DNA from: an uncultured Muribaculaceae bacterium
GTDB taxonomy: Bacteria > Bacteroidota > Bacteroidia > Bacteroidales > Muribaculaceae
Direction: 5' to 3'
Length of the DNA stretch: 64,000 bases
NCBI GenBank assembly: GCA_958436175.1
Contig: CAUBJF010000003.1
Span: 358,511 to 422,510 of the forward strand
Shown: one piece after another, positions 61,507-64,000 of the stretch
Layout: every line of letters starts with the position of its first letter
How positions within the stretch are numbered: position 1 is the first letter of the stretch
Translations under genes and position numbers: made by a program
The notes under the pieces: model-generated
The model's input: only the letters and a program-made list of their open reading frames with translations
Database searches by the model: none
What the model was told of the DNA's origin: nothing

Positions 61507-63168
61507 TTAGGCGAAGCAGAGGATTAGCACCTGGGCCGCTACCACACGGAGGAACATGGTGAGAGGGTAGACTGTCGAATAGGCCACTGCTGGAGCGTCG
61601 TTGCCGGTTGAGTTGTTGGCGTAGGCAAGGGCTGGAGGGTCGGTGCATCCGCCCGACATGAGGCCCATGATGGTCAGGAAGTTTATGCGGTCGTGGCCGC
61701 GTGCTATGCACCCGATGATTATCAATGGTACGACGGTGATGACAAAACCCCAGATAACCCACCACATACCTGTGGTGTTGAATACAGAAGCGGCGAAGTC
61801 TTTGCCGGCCGATATGCCGACAGAGGCAAGGAACAGGCATATGCCGAGTTCTCGTAGCAGGAGGGATGCCGAACTGGAGGTATATGTGACGAGCTTGGCT
61901 TTATAGCCGAAGCGGCTTATGAGGATAGCGACAACGAGAGGGCCGCCTGCGAGGCCCAGCTTCATGCCAAAGCCGATGTCGAGGGAGCCTAAGATAATAC
62001 CGAGTATGATACCAACGAAAATGGTAATCAGGTTTGGTTGGTTGAGTCGCTTCATGGAGTTGCCGAGCTTGTCGGCAAGGCGTTCGATGTCGTTTAGGTC
62101 GCCTACAACTGTTATGCGGTCGCCCATCTGTATACGCAGGTTAGGGGTTGCGAGCAGGTCGACACCGGCACGATTGATTCGTGTGCAGTTAAGCTGATAG
62201 CCGTTATGAAGTCGGAGTGCGCCAAGGGGTACGCCGTTGTACTGGCTCTTGGTCACCACGATGCGTCGAGAGAAGACAGGTGTGGGTGTTGATTCCCAGT
62301 CCATCTCTACTTCGGGGCCTATGACAGCCTTGAACCTGTCGGCATCGGCCGCAGAGCAGACGATGAGAAGAAGGTCGCCTGTATGTATTTCGGTGCTCGA
62401 TTTTGGTATGACAATGGTCGAATTGCTGTCCATGATACGCGATATGACGAAGTTTGTCTGTACCACGTCGTGGAGTTTGAGCAGAGTCATGCCGTTGATA
62501 AGCTCATTGGTGACTTTGATGGTGATGAGAAAGGGCTTGAGGCGGGAGTCTTCCTGCTCCGCTTCTATTTTCTCGATTTCTTCTGATGTCTTGATGCGGA
62601 ATATGCCTTTGATGACGAACATCGAAAGAATGATTCCGACAACGCCGAGGGGATAGGCGGCAGCATAGCCGCTGGCCATGAGGTTGGCCTGTTCTGCCGA
62701 CTGTGTCATCTGCGATATCGTCTGTTGTGCGGCGGCAAGGCCCGGCGTGTTTGTCACAGCACCGCTCATCACACCGACAAGAGCCGAGATATCATGGATA
62801 TTTCCGAAGAAATAGATACCGAGCACAATGGATACGTTGAGTGCGATTGCGAGGACGGCAAGGAAGTTGAGCCGCATGCCGCCTTTTTTAAACGAAGAGA
62901 AAAAGCTGGGGCCTACTTGCAGACCAATTGAGAAAATGAAGAGAATCAGGCCGAATTCACGGACGAACTTCAGGATGTTGGCATCGACGATGTATCCCAA
63001 ATGTCCCATGAGGATGCCGACGAACAGTACGAAGGTGACACCGAGCGATATTCCGAAGATCTTGACCTTGCCGATATATATGCCGGCGGCAATCACGAAG
63101 GAATACAACAGCAGCGTCGATGCTATCGATACGTTCCCTGGTAGCAACAAATCTGCGATAAAATCCAT
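61507..63168 (-). CDS. AspT/YidE/YbjL-family transporter with two RCK_C domains
   Basis: An inner-membrane protein of 553 residues. Two homologous five-helix membrane halves (starting SIASTLLLYSFVIAAGIYIG and LITIFVGIILGIILGSLDIG) flank two cytoplasmic TrkA-C/RCK_C domains of about 70-80 residues (NSTIVIPKSSTEIHTGDLLL and NLRIQMGDRITVVGDLNDI). This is the standard plan of the aspartate:alanine exchanger family. Substrates of the Bacteroidetes members are unknown; RCK_C domains usually bind small regulatory ligands. It is monocistronic, with a full consensus promoter and a strong terminator. Confidence 0.93.
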   Translation of the reverse strand: MDFIADLLLPGNVSIASTLLLYSFVIAAGIYIGKVKIFGISLGVTFVLFVGILMGHLGYIVDANILKFVREFGLILFIFSIGLQVGPSFFSSFKKGGMRLNFLAVLAIALNVSIVLGIYFFGNIHDISALVGVMSGAVTNTPGLAAAQQTISQMTQSAEQANLMASGYAAAYPLGVVGIILSMFVIKGIFRIKTSEEIEKIEAEQEDSRLKPFLITIKVTNELINGMTLLKLHDVVQTNFVISRIMDSNSTIVIPKSSTEIHTGDLLLIVCSAADADRFKAVIGPEVEMDWESTPTPVFSRRIVVTKSQYNGVPLGALRLHNGYQLNCTRINRAGVDLLATPNLRIQMGDRITVVGDLNDIERLADKLGNSMKRLNQPNLITIFVGIILGIILGSLDIGFGMKLGLAGGPLVVAILISRFGYKAKLVTYTSSSASLLLRELGICLFLASVGISAGKDFAASVFNTTGMWWVIWGFVITVVPLIIIGCIARGHDRINFLTIMGLMSGGCTDPPALAYANNSTGNDAPAVAYSTVYPLTMFLRVVAAQVLILCFA

Positions 63169-63230
63169 AAATTATTAGTAATACGTTGAAACCTAAAAGA
63201 GGGAGGAAACCCTGCCTCGATATTTTTGTG

Positions 63231-63262
63231 CAAAGTTAACGATTTTTTACTTCTCAGGCAAA
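63231..63262 (-). promoter_or_regulatory. Promoter of the transporter gene
   Basis: On the minus strand TTTG (63262-63259), 20 bases, TAACTTTG (63238-63231): full consensus, about 58 bases of leader. The -33 box abuts the T-run of the upstream gene's terminator. Confidence 0.8.
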
Positions 63263-63263
63263 T

Positions 63264-63310
63264 AAAAAACCAAGGATGCCTCCGGACATATGCCCGAGAG
63301 CATCCTTGGT
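63264..63310 (-). terminator. Terminator of the PepSY-like gene
   Basis: ACCAAGGATGC (63269-63279) pairs with GCATCCTTGGT (63300-63310). On the minus strand TTTTTTATTTG follows. Confidence 0.85.
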
Positions 63311-63350
63311 TTAAGCTTGTTGGGGAGCTGCGATTGTTTCAGCGAGAAAT

Positions 63351-63788
63351 TCAGTCGTATTTCAGGAAAGAACCTGTTTTGTCAAACTTGAGTTCGACTC
63401 CGTTACTGAGGGTGATTTCATACCCGTTTCTTTCTCGCTCTATTCCGACGACATGTGTTCCGGGCTGGCTTTTGGATATGTATTCCGCTGCTGCTTTAGG
63501 AATAAATGTGGCGGGTACTTTGTCCTTTACAGATGTCTCGATGTCCTCCCAGTTGCCTTTGGAGTCAAATTTTATTTCAGTCCCGTCGGTAAGTACCACT
63601 TCGTAATCCGAGACGTGACCGAAATCTTTGTCGATCTTTATCACGCTTACCGAGGACTTGAAATTGTTCTTGATCGTGGTGGCGGCAGCTTCTGGAAGCA
63701 CCGAGGGGTCATGCGAATATGTGTCGCGTGCCTGTGCGGCGGCAGCTATGCCTAAGATTGCTGCTGCGATAAGGAGAAATTTTTTCAT
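63351..63788 (-). CDS. Periplasmic PepSY-like (BLIP-type) protein with two tandem repeats
   Basis: A protein of 145 residues, started at MKKFLLIAAAILGIAAAAQA (63788), a clear signal peptide; the longer frame upstream has no signal. The mature part is a duplicated unit: SDYEVVLTDGTEIKFDSKGNW and NGYEITLSNGVELKFDKTGSF, each preceded by a helix (LPEAAATTIKNNF, FIPKAAAEYISKS). This is the putative-beta-lactamase-inhibitor-like PepSY-like family common in Bacteroidetes. It is probably a small periplasmic binding or inhibitor protein; its target is unknown. It has its own terminator. Confidence 0.88.
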   Translation of the reverse strand: MKKFLLIAAAILGIAAAAQARDTYSHDPSVLPEAAATTIKNNFKSSVSVIKIDKDFGHVSDYEVVLTDGTEIKFDSKGNWEDIETSVKDKVPATFIPKAAAEYISKSQPGTHVVGIERERNGYEITLSNGVELKFDKTGSFLKYD

Positions 63789-63873
63789 GACACAATATTT
63801 TTTTGTGATTACTGATTGAACAAATTCGGGCGTATGAAAGTTTTGTTTCTGTATCACTAAGCAAAAGAATATT

Positions 63874-63904
63874 TTTGCGAATATAATATTAATGAGTATC
63901 TTTG
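63874..63904 (+). promoter_or_regulatory. Promoter of the right-edge gene
   Basis: TTTG (63874-63877), 19 bases, TATCTTTG (63897-63904): full consensus. Transcription would start close to 63911. Confidence 0.75.
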
Positions 63905-63910
63905 CGGTCT

Positions 63911-63965
63911 GGGAGTTGGGGACACCCACTTCCCTGGCCCCGGAATGTTAAAATTCCGTTAAAAT
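63911..63965 (+). promoter_or_regulatory. Structured leader with two hairpins and a repeat over the start codon
   Basis: GGGAGTTGGG (63911-63920) pairs with CCCACTTCCC (63925-63934) at nine of ten positions over the tetraloop GACA, right at the predicted transcript start. CGGAAT (63941-63946) pairs with ATTCCG (63953-63958) six bases before the ATG. The octamer GTTAAAAT occurs at 63947-63954 and again at 63958-63965, the second copy covering the A and T of the start codon. Confidence 0.55.
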
Positions 63966-64000
63966 GCCGAAAATATTTGGCGGCGGCGGAAAGTCGTCGT
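63964..64000 (+). CDS. 5' end of an unidentified gene (truncated by the window)
   Basis: Only 12 codons are present, reading MPKIFGGGGKSS from the ATG at 63964. The start is supported by a full consensus promoter 60 bases upstream and by the lack of any other plausible start. There is no signal peptide character; the glycine-rich run followed by Lys-Ser resembles a flexible or nucleotide-binding loop, but nothing more can be said. Confidence 0.5.
   Translation, partial: MPKIFGGGGKSS

Overview
This 64 kb window is chromosomal DNA from a member of the Bacteroidales, most likely a gut commensal of the Muribaculaceae/Bacteroides type; the family-level placement is an inference. The evidence is a SusC/SusD pair with a hybrid two-component regulator, a fused LpxC-FabZ protein, SprA of the type IX secretion/gliding family, several glycoside hydrolases, and promoters that repeatedly match the Bacteroidales consensus (TTTG, 19-20 bases, TAnnTTTG) instead of a sigma70 promoter. 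I see no insertion sequence, prophage, CRISPR array or rRNA gene. No stretch over 300 bases lacks a feature.

Layout. 1-9.5 kb (+): the 3' end of a secreted protein, then a tightly packed exported glycan-degradation operon (DUF4965/GtaA-like lipoprotein, GH92, GH125, GH43), then a separately transcribed secreted endonuclease/exonuclease/phosphatase-fold protein. 9.5-16.4 kb (-): rsmG and a metallo-beta-lactamase-fold hydrolase, followed by six genes joined by overlaps or short gaps: three nonulosonic-acid (legionaminic/sialic-type) sugar genes and then obgE, prmC and recX. 16.5-21.7 kb (+): a CvfB-like S1 protein, the lipid A cluster lpxD - lpxC/fabZ - lpxA, RNase P RNA and a DUF695 protein. 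21.7-24.8 kb (-): an FAD-dependent oxidoreductase, a MATE exporter and the initiator tRNA. 25.0-28.6 kb (+): pyruvate:ferredoxin oxidoreductase, marking anaerobic fermentative metabolism.

28.7-41.4 kb (-) is a polysaccharide utilisation locus: GH127-type enzyme, hybrid two-component sensor, SusC, SusD, GH30. 41.5-41.9 kb carries tRNA-Pro and tRNA-Leu, each with its own promoter and terminator. 41.9-44.6 kb (+) holds a Rossmann-like protein and a TPR protein. 44.6-61.3 kb (-) is one long probable operon: polyprenyl synthase, an Ig-like lipoprotein, TamB, glycerate kinase, RuvA and SprA, so cell-envelope assembly is mixed with housekeeping. 61.5-64.0 kb holds an AspT/YidE-type transporter, a PepSY-like periplasmic protein and the first codons of an unidentified gene behind a structured leader.

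How they work together. The two carbohydrate loci process glycans at the cell surface and in the periplasm. The first combines enzyme families for alpha-1,2 and alpha-1,6 mannose; the second has a SusCD importer and an in-cis sensor, with a GH30/GH127 pair whose substrate I cannot name. The remainder is envelope biogenesis and core metabolism. I found no clearly new multi-gene system. The observations most worth following are regulatory: an inverted repeat filling the spacer of the sensor-gene promoter, interlocking divergent promoters at rsmG/cvfB, repeat-and-hairpin leaders before lpxD and the right-edge gene, and nonulosonic-acid genes in one transcript with obgE-prmC-recX.
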